From the NCBI GenBank assembly GCA_029055435.1, contig JAIDDH010000097.1, positions 1 to 64,000 of the forward strand: 64,000 nucleotides of DNA, given 5' to 3'. The notes below the pieces were generated by a model. It was given only the letters and a program-made list of their open reading frames with translations. It searched no databases and was not told where the DNA came from. This DNA comes from Acetatifactor sp. Its GTDB lineage: Bacteria; Bacillota; Clostridia; Lachnospirales; Lachnospiraceae. Numbering within the stretch: position 1 is the first letter of the stretch; each line of letters opens with the position of its first letter. This document shows positions 42,541-52,600 of the stretch, one piece after another. Made by a program: the position numbers and the translations under genes.

Positions 42541-43944
42541 ATGGAACAGAATGTAAAGGACAATACGAATACGCGTCCCTTTGGTATCAAGGACAAGATT
42601 GGCTATATGTTTGGCGATTTCGGAAACGATTTCAGCTTTATTTTTGCAAGCACTTATCTCATGATATTTTATACGAAGGTGCTGGGTATCAAGGGAGCTG
42701 TGGTGGGCATGTTGTTTCTGGGGGCCCGGGTGGTGGACGCCTTCACGGATGTGACCATGGGCCGTATCGTTGACAGCATGAAACCGGCAAAGGACGGACG
42801 TTTCCGCCCGTGGATCCGGCGTATGTGTGTGCCGGTGGCAATTGCAAGTACTTTGATGTATGGATTTTTTGTGCGGGACTGGCCCTATGGGGCAAAAATG
42901 ACTTACGTGGTAATTACTTATCTTCTGTGGGGCAGCTTTTGCTACACAGCCATCAATATTCCCTATGGTTCTATGGCCTCCGTTATCAGCCCAGAGGCGG
43001 GAGATCGTGCCTCTCTGTCCACCTTCCGCAGCGTGGGCGCCAGTCTGGCCAGTCTGGTTATCGGCACATTGGGGCCGCTTCTGGTGTATGGGGAAGATGA
43101 GGCGGGCAATCAGATTGTGAATCCCCTGCGTCTCACCGCCATGGCGGCAATTTTCGGCGTCTGTGCCATCATTTGTTATCTTCTTTGTTATTATCTCTGT
43201 GTGGAGCGCGTGCATTTTGAACCGAAGGGAAAAGGTCAGAGGGAGTCAGCCGGTGAGCTGGTAAAAAGCCTTTTGCGCAACAGGCCATTGTTTGCGCTGG
43301 TGGGGGCTGCGCTGGTACTGCTTCTGGCGACCCTGATCGGACAGGCCATGAACAATTATCTGTTTCTGGATTATTTCCGAAACGCTAAGGCCATCGCTGC
43401 ATTAAATTTTGTCAGTATGGGCGGTATGCTGGTGCTTGCGCCCTTCGTGTCCAGGATTGCGGTAAAGTTTGGTAAAAAGGAGGCCGGTGCGGCGGGAATG
43501 CTGTTTGCGGGCATTGTATACCTGATTATCTTTTTCCTGCGTATTCATCATATTGTCCTATATATGGTGCTGTTCTTTTTGGCAACTATGGGCGTGGGAC
43601 TGTTCAATATGATTATCTGGGCCTATATCACGGACATCATTGACCATCAGGAGGTGCAGACCGGAAAGCGGGAGGACGGAACGGTGTACGCCATCTATTC
43701 CTTTGCCAGAAAGCTGGGACAGGCGCTGGCCGGCGGCGTGGGCGGCTTTACTCTGACGGCTATCGGGTATGCGTCCGAGGCGACTTCCCAGACGGTGGAG
43801 GTGACCAATCGTATTTATACAGTGGCCACATTGGTGCCGGGCATCTGTTATCTGATTGTATTTTTCATCATGCAGACGTTTTATCCGTTGACCAAACGGG
43901 TGGTGGAGGAAAATGCGGCCATCCTGCGTGAACAGCACAAATGA
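42541..43944 (+). CDS. GPH-family sugar:cation symporter (MFS)
   Basis: This ~467-aa transporter has about 12 helices. The start at ATG 42541 follows AAGAGGCGG; an ATG at 42499 is also in frame. Family motifs include KIGYMFGDFGNDFSF at the N-terminus, DAFTDVTMGRIVDS after the first helices, and IPYGSMASVISPEAGDRASLS. These belong to the glycoside-pentoside-hexuronide:cation symporters that import oligosaccharides or glycosides with Na+ or H+. It is followed by a GH2-like gene after 60 nt, suggesting a glycoside uptake and cleavage pair. The substrate is unknown. Confidence 0.9.
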   Translation: MEQNVKDNTNTRPFGIKDKIGYMFGDFGNDFSFIFASTYLMIFYTKVLGIKGAVVGMLFLGARVVDAFTDVTMGRIVDSMKPAKDGRFRPWIRRMCVPVAIASTLMYGFFVRDWPYGAKMTYVVITYLLWGSFCYTAINIPYGSMASVISPEAGDRASLSTFRSVGASLASLVIGTLGPLLVYGEDEAGNQIVNPLRLTAMAAIFGVCAIICYLLCYYLCVERVHFEPKGKGQRESAGELVKSLLRNRPLFALVGAALVLLLATLIGQAMNNYLFLDYFRNAKAIAALNFVSMGGMLVLAPFVSRIAVKFGKKEAGAAGMLFAGIVYLIIFFLRIHHIVLYMVLFFLATMGVGLFNMIIWAYITDIIDHQEVQTGKREDGTVYAIYSFARKLGQALAGGVGGFTLTAIGYASEATSQTVEVTNRIYTVATLVPGICYLIVFFIMQTFYPLTKRVVEENAAILREQHK

Positions 43945-44004
43945 CGCAAATACCATAAATAACGCAAACAGCGGAGTCTTAAGCAGAGCAGAGTGGAGAA
44001 GCGG

Positions 44005-44937
44005 ATGGAAGTGCAAGTGCAGATATGTAATTTACAAGGATTAAAAATAGAGATGGAAATAAAAAACGGCAGGGCGGTTGTGGAGTTGTCCCTGCCTGCT
44101 TTGTATGAAAAAAATATAGACGGTTTCCTGATTTATCTGTGGGACGCCGAGGGAGAGCTGGCTTTCTATGCACTCCATCCCGCCGGGGAGGAAGATCCCT
44201 GTATCATCCAGCTACAGCATCCTCATCTGTGGGATGGAGGGGAAAATCCCTATTTATATCGACTGGAAATATATAGAAGATATGGAACAGAACGAGAGCG
44301 ACTGGTCTGTATGCCTTTTCCTGTACGAGAACTGACACTGGTGTCGGGAAAGGGCAGCCTGTTAAACGGCCGCCCCTTTGTTCCAAAGCCCGTGTATTAT
44401 GAAGATGTGCGTGCTTTCAGAGACGGAGGGGAAGAATTCTTTTGGGAGCAGATTGAACGCCGATTAATGCGGCTGGCAGGGATGGGGGCGAATATCCTGG
44501 TTCTGGGAGATATTACAGGGGTGTCTTTGGAGGAATCTCTGATACTGCAGAGCTATTGTGACAGGGCGGGGCTATTGCTGATTGCGGGCGATAATCGTTT
44601 CGAAAATTGTATTTCGGAGAATTGTATCTCCGGGGAGACCTTATTTTCTTCAGACGGCTGTCCATCTGCCGCCTATTATCTTCAAAGAGCCCGCTGGAGC
44701 AGTCGGCCCTTTGTCTATGTCCATGCCGGGAGCCTGCAGAGACAGTCTGACGGCTTGTACCGGATCACAGTTTACAGCAATCAACAGAAAGTGGCGCTTT
44801 TTGTGAATGGCGCCGTATTTGGATTTCAAAGCGACGGACCGGAGTTTGTGTTTCAGGATATTCAGGCGAAGGGATTTCCTTTGCTGCTCGCGGCGGAGGC
44901 GGGCGGAAGCAATATGTCCGTGACGTGTTACCGATAA
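44005..44937 (+). CDS. Truncated GH2-like protein (beta-galactosidase fold fragment)
   Basis: This ~310-aa protein starts at ATG 44005; a GTG at 43993 is possible. The first third has the GH2 immunoglobulin-like signature (PHLWDGGENPYLYRLEIY). The middle resembles the start of the GH2 barrel (GKGSLLNGRPFVPKPVYY, AGMGANILVLGDI). The C-terminal third is another Ig-like sandwich (YRITVYSNQQKVALFVNG). Full GH2 enzymes are 600 residues or more, with two catalytic glutamates in a complete TIM barrel; most of that barrel is missing here. It is either a decayed enzyme or a non-catalytic binding protein. Confidence 0.65.
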   Translation: MEVQVQICNLQGLKIEMEIKNGRAVVELSLPALYEKNIDGFLIYLWDAEGELAFYALHPAGEEDPCIIQLQHPHLWDGGENPYLYRLEIYRRYGTERERLVCMPFPVRELTLVSGKGSLLNGRPFVPKPVYYEDVRAFRDGGEEFFWEQIERRLMRLAGMGANILVLGDITGVSLEESLILQSYCDRAGLLLIAGDNRFENCISENCISGETLFSSDGCPSAAYYLQRARWSSRPFVYVHAGSLQRQSDGLYRITVYSNQQKVALFVNGAVFGFQSDGPEFVFQDIQAKGFPLLLAAEAGGSNMSVTCYR

Positions 44938-45048
44938 AAATTTTACGGATTTTACATTTTTTTGTGATTTTTTAAACCTCTGATGCGTTTTCCATATAGA
45001 AGATGTTCCCGGGAATCATCTTCAGGATGAAATAATGGAGGAAAGTAC

Positions 45049-45561
45049 ATGTCTGAGAAGGAGTATGTATCGGCTGTATTGGAATATGCGGATATGGTTT
45101 ATCGGATTGCTTTTCACCACTGTGCAAACAGAGAAGATGCGGAAGATATCATGCAGAATGTATTTCTGAAGCTGTATCGCTGTAAAAAAGAGTTTGCGAT
45201 AGCCGAGGAGAGGAAACGATGGCTGATCAGGGTCACAGTGAATGAATGTCACAGTCTCTTTCGGACGTTCTGGCGAAGCAGGAGGCAGGAGCTGGAAGAA
45301 TATGAGTGGGAACAGTTGACCGACAAAAGAGCGGAGGTTGAAGAACGGCTTCTCCAAGACTGTAATGCTCTCTATCTGGCGGTGATGGCGCTTCCTGTCA
45401 AATATCGTGTCAGCATCTATCTGTATTATTATGAAGAATACAGTGTCAAAGAGATTGCGGACATCTTACAGTGTAAGGAAAGTGCCATACAAACCCGGCT
45501 TATGAGAGCCCGGAATCTGCTCAGACAGAAATTACAGGGAGGTTTTGAAGATGACAAATAG
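45049..45561 (+). CDS. ECF-type RNA polymerase sigma factor
   Basis: This 170-aa sigma-70 family protein has region 2 (ADMVYRIAFHHCANREDAEDIMQNVFLKLY) and region 4 (LPVKYRVSIYLYYYEEYSVKEIADILQ, then KESAIQTRLMRARNLLRQKL). No region 1 or 3 is present, so it is an ECF factor. The next gene overlaps by 11 nt and has one transmembrane helix, the usual position of an anti-sigma factor. A near-palindrome (gaagatgttcccgggaatcatcttc, broken in two arms at 45000-45025) lies upstream; its role is unclear. Confidence 0.9.
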   Translation: MSEKEYVSAVLEYADMVYRIAFHHCANREDAEDIMQNVFLKLYRCKKEFAIAEERKRWLIRVTVNECHSLFRTFWRSRRQELEEYEWEQLTDKRAEVEERLLQDCNALYLAVMALPVKYRVSIYLYYYEEYSVKEIADILQCKESAIQTRLMRARNLLRQKLQGGFEDDK

Positions 45562-46336
45562 AGAGTGGTATCAGGCGACATTTCAGCAATGCAAGCCCTC
45601 GGAGCAGGCACTTCAAAAAGTGATGGGGAATACGGAGCCATTTCAGATATTGCGAAAGAGGCAGAAAATCAGATGGGCTGCGGCAGGCATTGTGCTGCTG
45701 CTGGGAGCGGCGGGCTGCGGCTATGCCTTGCAGGTGAGCCACATAGAAACCAGCAAGGTTGTGCAGTATGACAGCTACGACCAGTATCAGGCGGCATCTG
45801 TGCAGGAAAATCCTTTTCAGATTGCGCTGCCCCGGAAACTTGGTTTTGGATTTATCTATCTGTACAGTGATATTAAGGATCAGTCTAAGGTGAGCACGCA
45901 GGGAGAAGCGCTGGAGAATCGAAAGATGCTGACTGTAATTTATGGTGTATCGGGAAGTCCGGCGTATTTGGATTATTGGGGACAGTCTGACATTTATGTG
46001 AGTATCACATCCTTGTTCGAGGAACAGCAGAAACTTTATGAGAAGGAAATCCCGGTAAGCACCAGAAGTGTCGGTGATGTGGAGATAAACTATATTAGTA
46101 AAAAAGTTCTCTGCGTCGGCACAGACTATGAGCTGACTGCCGAGGAAGAGAAAAAGGTCCGACAGGGAGATTATTCTGTCCAGAGAAGTCAGATGTGGAA
46201 AGGATCTCAGGAGAAAACCTATACCAGTTGTTGTTGGATGAAGGATGGACTGTTTTATGAAGTGTTGGAGTACGACACCCGACTGACGGAAGATGACTGG
46301 TATACCATAGCGGAGACCTTTTTAAATGCGAAATAG
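45551..46336 (+). CDS. Membrane protein, putative anti-sigma or DUF4367-like partner
   Basis: This ~261-aa protein starts at ATG 45551 behind GGGAGG. A short cytoplasmic head (MTNREWYQATFQQCKPSEQAL) precedes one transmembrane helix (IRWAAAGIVLLLGAAGCGYAL). The ~200-residue extracytoplasmic domain has YLYSDIKDQSKVSTQGEAL and SCCWMKDGLFYEVLEYDTRL, resembling DUF4367-type sensors. It overlaps the ECF sigma gene by 11 nt, which strongly suggests a regulator/sensor role for that sigma factor. I see no ZAS zinc motif. Confidence 0.65.
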   Translation: MTNREWYQATFQQCKPSEQALQKVMGNTEPFQILRKRQKIRWAAAGIVLLLGAAGCGYALQVSHIETSKVVQYDSYDQYQAASVQENPFQIALPRKLGFGFIYLYSDIKDQSKVSTQGEALENRKMLTVIYGVSGSPAYLDYWGQSDIYVSITSLFEEQQKLYEKEIPVSTRSVGDVEINYISKKVLCVGTDYELTAEEEKKVRQGDYSVQRSQMWKGSQEKTYTSCCWMKDGLFYEVLEYDTRLTEDDWYTIAETFLNAK

Positions 46337-46366
46337 AATCATAAAATTGCAAAATAATCCAAAATA

Positions 46367-46395
46367 TTGACACAATTCCCTACGCTTGTTAGAAT
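46367..46395 (+). promoter_or_regulatory. Sigma-A promoter of the hybrid kinase gene
   Basis: TTGACA (46367-46372), a 17-bp spacer and TAGAAT (46390-46395) end 43 nt before ATG 46439. The -35 is perfect consensus. Confidence 0.7.
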
Positions 46396-46438
46396 ACAAT
46401 TATTAGGCAAACACTAGCAAGATTAGGGGGAAACAGGT

Positions 46439-49400
46439 ATGTACCATTGCCATACTCATTTTTATCTGGTGGGCTGTCAGTGCAGAGAATTTGAGATTAT
46501 TAAGGGGATGTCCCCGTTAGATTATTTTACACATGAGTTTTCTGAGAGCGACAGACCAGAGGGAGCATTGGCGGCGGATGCGGATGTGATTCTGGCAGAT
46601 GTGCGGGATAAGGATATAAATGAGGCTGTGCGGATTCTGGCATCGGGTAAGCGGGAGGAAGCTCAGCTCATTTTGCTTGCCGGTCAGGAGCAGACGGCGC
46701 TTTTGGCTGAGGATAACTTTGCGGATATTCAGGACATATGGATCATGCCCATGTCGGACGGAGAGGTAAGTTTCCGTTTTCTCAGGTGGCAGCAGACTTA
46801 TAAAATGAGCAAGGATTTCTGGCAGACCAGTCATTATCTGGAGGCCACAATCAACAATATTCCGAACCTTGTCTGGTATAAGGACAAAGATGGTATTCAC
46901 GAGAAGGTGAACGACAGCTTCTGTAAGACGGTCAACAAGACGAAGGAGCAGGTGGAAGGACGCGGCCACGCTTATATATGGGATGTGGAGCAGGATGATC
47001 CCGCCTGCATTAAATCAGAGCAGGAGGTTATGAGTAAGGAGCAAACCTTTGTGTCTGAGGAGATTATTAAGACCGGAGAAGGATTGAGAACACTCATGAC
47101 CTATAAGTCTCCGCTGTACAATCTTGACAACAGTGTCATGGGAACGGTGGGTGTGGCTATCGATGTGACTCAGGAGCGGGCCTATGAACAGGAGATCATC
47201 AAAAAGAATCAGACGCTGGAGACTATTTTTACCACGATAGACTGCGGCGTAATGCGCCATACTGTGGACGGGGCGCGGGTAATCAGCGTAAATCCGGCGG
47301 CATTGAAGATTTTAGGATATGATTCTCAGGAAGAATTGGTGGCGGATGGATTTAATCTGATTGCGGGCACTGTCATAAAAGAGGATCGGAAAAAGCTTGA
47401 AGAGAGTATCAGGACGTTGAGCAAGGAAGGGGACAGCGTCAGCGTGGAGTACCGCGTGCGGCATAAGAATGGAGAGATTCTGCATGTCGTAGGCAATATC
47501 AAACTTATGCAGGAAAACGGAGAGATGATTTATCAGCGCTTTCTGTTGGATTGTACTGCTCAGAAGCTGCAGGAAAAGAAGAATGAGAGACGTCAGATGG
47601 AGCTGCTTCAGGCTCTGGCTATAGATTATAACAAAATATGCTTTTTTGATTTGAACACGGGGCTGGGCTTTCCGCTCCGAAATGACGGAAGTACTGCACA
47701 TGATTCCAATTCAGTCTTTCAGGACAAAATATCTCTGGAGGACAGTATGTCGGAGTACGTAAATAAGTATGTGCATGAGGATGACAGGGAGGAGCTGCTT
47801 CAGGCCTGCTCTGTAGAATTCTTAAAGAAGGAGCTGGCGGAAAAGAACCAGTACTATTTGAATTACCGCGTCTCCTATGAAGGCGAGATCACTTATTTTC
47901 AGATGAAAGCCGTGCGCGCCGGGACATGGGACGAAAACCGCGGCGTGGTCCTGGGTTTCCGCAATGTGGATGAGGAAACTCGTAATGAGATGGAGCAGAA
48001 GAGTCTGCTGGAGACTGCGCTTTTACAGGCGAACAGGGCAAGCAAGGCCAAGAGTGTGTTCCTGTCCAATATGTCGCATGATATCCGCACTCCCATGAAT
48101 GCCATTGTGGGCTTTACGAATCTGGCAATCTCCCATATTGACCGCAAGGAACAGGTGGAGGAATATCTCAAAAAGATTATGTCATCCGGCAATCATCTGT
48201 TAAGTCTGATCAATGATATACTGGATATGAGCCATATCGAGAGCGGCAAGATACATCTGGATGAGAAGCCCTGCAGTCTGCCGGATATTCTGCATGGCCT
48301 GCGCAATATCTTACAGGCGGATATTCACAAGAAGCAGCTTGAACTGCACATGGATACGGTGGATGTCCTGGATGAGACTATATACTGCGATAAGCTTCGA
48401 CTGAATCAGGTACTCCTGAATCTGCTCAGCAATTCCGTTAAATATACGCCTGCCGGGGGTGTTGTCAGCATGCGGATCACGGAAAAAGCCGGGGCGCCGA
48501 CGGGATATGCATCTTATGAATTCTCTATCAAGGATACCGGAATGGGTATGAGTCAGGAATTCCTGGAACATATTTTTGAGCCCTTTGAGAGAGAGCAAAC
48601 TGCCACGATCAGCGGGATTCAGGGAACCGGTCTGGGAATGGCGATTACCAAAAATATTGTGGATATGATGAACGGTACCATCTCGGTAAAGAGTGAGCAG
48701 GGTGTTGGAACGGAATTTACGGTTCTGTTTACTTTCCGTCTGGATGCTGAGGAGAAGGAAGCGCAGGAGATACCGGAGCTGAAAGATTGCAGGGCATTGG
48801 TGGTGGATGATGATTTCAATACCTGCGACAGTGTGTCTTATATGCTGGGGCAGCTGGGAATGCGCGCCGAGTGGACGCTGTCGGGAAAGGAAGCGGTATT
48901 GCGCACTCATCAGGCGGTGATGCGCAGCGACGATTATTCTGTCTATATTGTGGATTGGCTGCTGCCGGATATGAATGGTGTTGAGGTCACGCGGAGAATC
49001 CGCAAGGAGACGGGGCAGAATGTGCCGGTTATCGTATTGACGGCATATGACTGGTCCGATATCGAGGAGGAGGCAAAGGAAGCCGGCGTGACGGCATTCT
49101 GCAGTAAACCGCTGTTCTTGTCAGAGCTGAGAAACTGTCTCCAATCAGTATTAAAAGCTGATGAAGCAAGCGAAGAAAAGGTAGTCCAACAGACGAAAGA
49201 ATCCCGCAAGGGACATATTTTGTTGGCTGAGGATATCGATTTGAATCAGGAGATTGCCACGGCAATTTTAGGCGATGCAGGATTTACCACAGAGGTTGCG
49301 GGGAACGGACAGATTGCTGTGGATATGGTGAAAAATTCTGAGCCGGGATATTATGAGCTGGTGCTCATGGATGTTCAGATGCCGGTGATGAACGGCTATG

Positions 49401-49603
49401 AGGCGACCGCGGCAATCCGCAGTCTGGAAAATGAAAAATTGGCCTCCATACCGATTATCGCCATGACGGCCAACGCCTTTGAGGAAGATAAGCAGGAGGC
49501 GTTAAAGTGCGGTATGAACGGCCATATTGCGAAGCCTATCGATATCCCCAAACTGCTGGAGACATTGGACAGCATATTTAATGGCGAACAGAGAAATAGC
49601 TGA
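46439..49603 (+). CDS. Hybrid histidine kinase with PAS domains and two receiver domains
   Basis: This 1054-aa multi-domain kinase has an N-terminal ~125 residues resembling a receiver-like fold (ADADVILADVRDKDINEAV) without clear phospho-site geometry. Three PAS-type domains follow (~130-245, 255-375, 385-510). HisKA carries the phospho-His in FLSNMSHDIRTPMNAIVGF, and the ATPase domain has NQVLLNLLSNSVKYTP and GTGLGMAITKNIVDMM. REC1 (VVDDDFNTCDS, IVDWLLPDMNG) and REC2 (LLAEDIDLNQEI, LMDVQMPVMNGYEA) follow. No transmembrane helix was seen, so it is cytosolic. There is no Hpt or output domain, so phosphate must pass to an unlinked protein. The 3' end overlaps the opposite helicase gene by 26 nt. 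Confidence 0.93.
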   Translation: MYHCHTHFYLVGCQCREFEIIKGMSPLDYFTHEFSESDRPEGALAADADVILADVRDKDINEAVRILASGKREEAQLILLAGQEQTALLAEDNFADIQDIWIMPMSDGEVSFRFLRWQQTYKMSKDFWQTSHYLEATINNIPNLVWYKDKDGIHEKVNDSFCKTVNKTKEQVEGRGHAYIWDVEQDDPACIKSEQEVMSKEQTFVSEEIIKTGEGLRTLMTYKSPLYNLDNSVMGTVGVAIDVTQERAYEQEIIKKNQTLETIFTTIDCGVMRHTVDGARVISVNPAALKILGYDSQEELVADGFNLIAGTVIKEDRKKLEESIRTLSKEGDSVSVEYRVRHKNGEILHVVGNIKLMQENGEMIYQRFLLDCTAQKLQEKKNERRQMELLQALAIDYNKICFFDLNTGLGFPLRNDGSTAHDSNSVFQDKISLEDSMSEYVNKYVHEDDREELLQACSVEFLKKELAEKNQYYLNYRVSYEGEITYFQMKAVRAGTWDENRGVVLGFRNVDEETRNEMEQKSLLETALLQANRASKAKSVFLSNMSHDIRTPMNAIVGFTNLAISHIDRKEQVEEYLKKIMSSGNHLLSLINDILDMSHIESGKIHLDEKPCSLPDILHGLRNILQADIHKKQLELHMDTVDVLDETIYCDKLRLNQVLLNLLSNSVKYTPAGGVVSMRITEKAGAPTGYASYEFSIKDTGMGMSQEFLEHIFEPFEREQTATISGIQGTGLGMAITKNIVDMMNGTISVKSEQGVGTEFTVLFTFRLDAEEKEAQEIPELKDCRALVVDDDFNTCDSVSYMLGQLGMRAEWTLSGKEAVLRTHQAVMRSDDYSVYIVDWLLPDMNGVEVTRRIRKETGQNVPVIVLTAYDWSDIEEEAKEAGVTAFCSKPLFLSELRNCLQSVLKADEASEEKVVQQTKESRKGHILLAEDIDLNQEIATAILGDAGFTTEVAGNGQIAVDMVKNSEPGYYELVLMDVQMPVMNGYEATAAIRSLENEKLASIPIIAMTANAFEEDKQEALKCGMNGHIAKPIDIPKLLETLDSIFNGEQRNS

Positions 49604-52600
49604 TCAGAATGTTTTTGATGTGATTGTATCGTCTGGCATAGGAATTTTCCACCCGGATAATCTGTAGATTATGAGCCTGGCAGATTTCGTTTTTCTTGCG
49701 GTCGCGCTGCATGACGATCTCATCCGAAAAATGTTCTTTTCCGTCGAGCTCAATGGCCAGCACGGGGATTTCCTGCTGCTGCATCTGTTCATAGACAACG
49801 AAGTCAAAACGGCCGCTGTAAAACAGATCGTTATAGTCAAAATTATCCTGAAACACATGGGAGATGGCGACCTCTTTATGCACGGTAAAACGGCTCTGGG
49901 ACAGCCAGATATTTTCCAGAGCGTGATTCAGGTTCTGCAGGAAGGCTTCCTCCGTGGCGGTGCTGAAAGGTTTTACGCCCAGAGCTCTGGAATTCACCGT
50001 CTTTTGAGTCACCTGACACCGGCCGTTGGATTTCACATATTGAATCAGTTCGTACAGATCGTCATCGCCGTCTTTTTGGTACAGGCGATTCAGATTTTGA
50101 GAGCTGGAGAGCACAACCAGTTTGTCTTTTGCTCTGGACGTCGCCACATTGATCAGCTCCTTATTGTTCTTGACCCACTCATAGGTTCCCGCATGGGTCT
50201 GGTCAGTGATAGCTGTGGAGAACAGAATGATGTCCTTCTCATCGCCCTGAAAGGCGTGAACCGTCCCGCAGGTCACATTGGTGATCCGGGCCGCTTCCAA
50301 TGCCTCCTCAATGAGATTTTTCTGATTGACAAAGGGCGTGATGACGCCTATCGTCTTATCCTGATATGAGGCGGCATATTTTATGATTTCCTGCACCTCT
50401 GCCGGAGCGGTATTCTTTACGTTGCTAGAGCTGTTTTGCACATCAACATAGAGAAGAGGGTCCTTCTCCGCGCTCTGCGTCTTAATATTCAGTCTGGAGT
50501 TATAATATTTCCTATTGTTAAAATCTATGATCTTTCGATGGCAGCGGTAGTGGTTGTGCAAAAGGATTTCGTCACTCACCGCATCGCAGGCCAGATAGGT
50601 CTTATAAATGGAATTTTTTCTGTAGTCATAATCCTCCGAAATCTGATATCTTTTCTTCAGTCGTTCATTTACGGTTTCATCCAGCACAATGACAGGATTT
50701 AACTGCTGAGGATCGCCCACCAGCATGAGACTTTCGCCGCGGATAATGGGCACAAGAGAGACGGCGGTATTACACTGGCTTGCCTCGTCGATTATCACCA
50801 TGTCAAACATGGGCTCCGGCTCCCCAAGCTTATGTGCCGAGATACAGGTGGTGGCGATTACCGGGAAAATTCTCAGCAGCTTTTTGATATTTTCCTTCTC
50901 GCTCAGGTATTGGCTAAAGCTGTTTAGCTGCGTATCACCTTCCTGATACAATATGATATCTTTCAATTCTTTGTTTTTGGGTTCATCTAATTTTTTGATA
51001 TAGCGCGCGGAAGTGTAGTACAGGTATTTGTTCAGTTGTTCTATATCATTGTCGAGATAGGACCTTGCATCCTCATCGGTTATCTCACCTGCATCCTGCA
51101 GTTTTTTATTTATCTGGTCCAATTGTCTTCCGCTCAAATCAGCCTGAAAGGGCAGCATCTGGAAGCTTTGGCCATGTTGCTTTTCATGCTCCAGCAGACG
51201 GTTCAATGTCTCTCCGCGTTCCTTCAGGTCAAGAATCTCTTCATATTTTCTCAGAAGGTTAGACAGCTTCTTTGTCCTCTCGATACGGTCGTCTTTATTG
51301 CGGTCCAAAGTGGTTTCAAATACGGATATATCTTTTGTGCGATTATACAATTCTTTCATGTATTGGAGTGCTTCTTTCAGCTTGTCCATATTGCCGAGAC
51401 GGAGAATCGGAAAGGGCATAGTATTCCTGCGATATCTCATGCCGGAGAGCTTTTCAAACACGCCGTTGATGGGATGATTATTGTAAGACGCAAATAAAAC
51501 GGTCTTTTCGTTGAAGAAGGCCGTTACAATGGTATTGATAATGGTGTTGGTTTTTCCCGTGCCCGGGGGTCCCTGTACATAAGTCACCGGATATTTCATG
51601 GCATTGTGCATGGCGAGAAGCTGATCCAGATTCACCCGTGGATTAATAAGAGTGATGGGATAAGCTTTTGTTCTGGTAGGGCGATTCAAAAGGTCTCCAA
51701 AAAATGCTTTGAGAGGGATTGTCACCTTGTCTTCATGAAACATCTGAATAATGGCCTTGTATTCTTTGTGCAGGTCCAGAATAATATCCATACCCAGGCC
51801 GATGATATAAGGCATGTCATCCACGCCCTGCACCTGGCTGTTATATCTGGTGACACAGTCCTTGATCTGCTCCTGATTGGCCTCAAAATCTTTCAGAAGC
51901 TCAAAATCGTCGGCGTCCAGATAGCGCCGTATATTTTGTCTGGTTCCGTCCAGCGTATATTCCGTGCAGATAGTGATTTCTTCCGCCGGCTGCAGCACTC
52001 TCCTCTTGACATCCAGAAACAGTCTTCTGTATGCCAGCGGATACAGTCCTTTGAGCGTATGGATGCTCAGGACATTCATTGCCAGCTGTTGCAGGCGAAG
52101 CTTTCCGTTTGTCTGTTCCGTCTCTGTAGTCTTATATTGAAAATTCTTTACAATGGTGCGGAATTGTTCCTCATTCAGCTCGTAACACTCTCCCGTGAAG
52201 CTCTCTCTGTCCAGATAGCGCACCAGTTCAAAATCCTGAGCGTAGGGTACGGCGTCCATGCGATTGCACATTTCCAGATAGCTGAGGATTTTCAGATTGG
52301 CTGTATTGTCGAACAGTGTATTATATTTGTGGGGATTGAGGTAGATATCTCTGACAAGTCTCTGATTGACGGGGCAGTAAGAACCCTCCACCACCTGCGA
52401 TGCAGTGATGGAATCAATAAGGATATATTCGAACTGGTCTATGGAATATTTCCCCAGATGCAGACCCTCCACTGAGAGCGTCCGCTTGGAGACATTTAAG
52501 TCCCGGATGCCAATCCAGTATTTTGTATTCTGCCCCTCTTTGTTGTGATACTCGATACTCAGCCATTTGCCCTCATGAATGGCCCGGAAGATATCCCGAT

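Noticed and set aside
42313..43215. 300-codon minus-strand ORF
   Set aside because: Antisense to the GPH transporter and the end of the GNAT-like gene; no motif.
51606..52475. 289-codon plus-strand ORF
   Set aside because: Antisense to the helicase gene, which has intact motifs across the same region.
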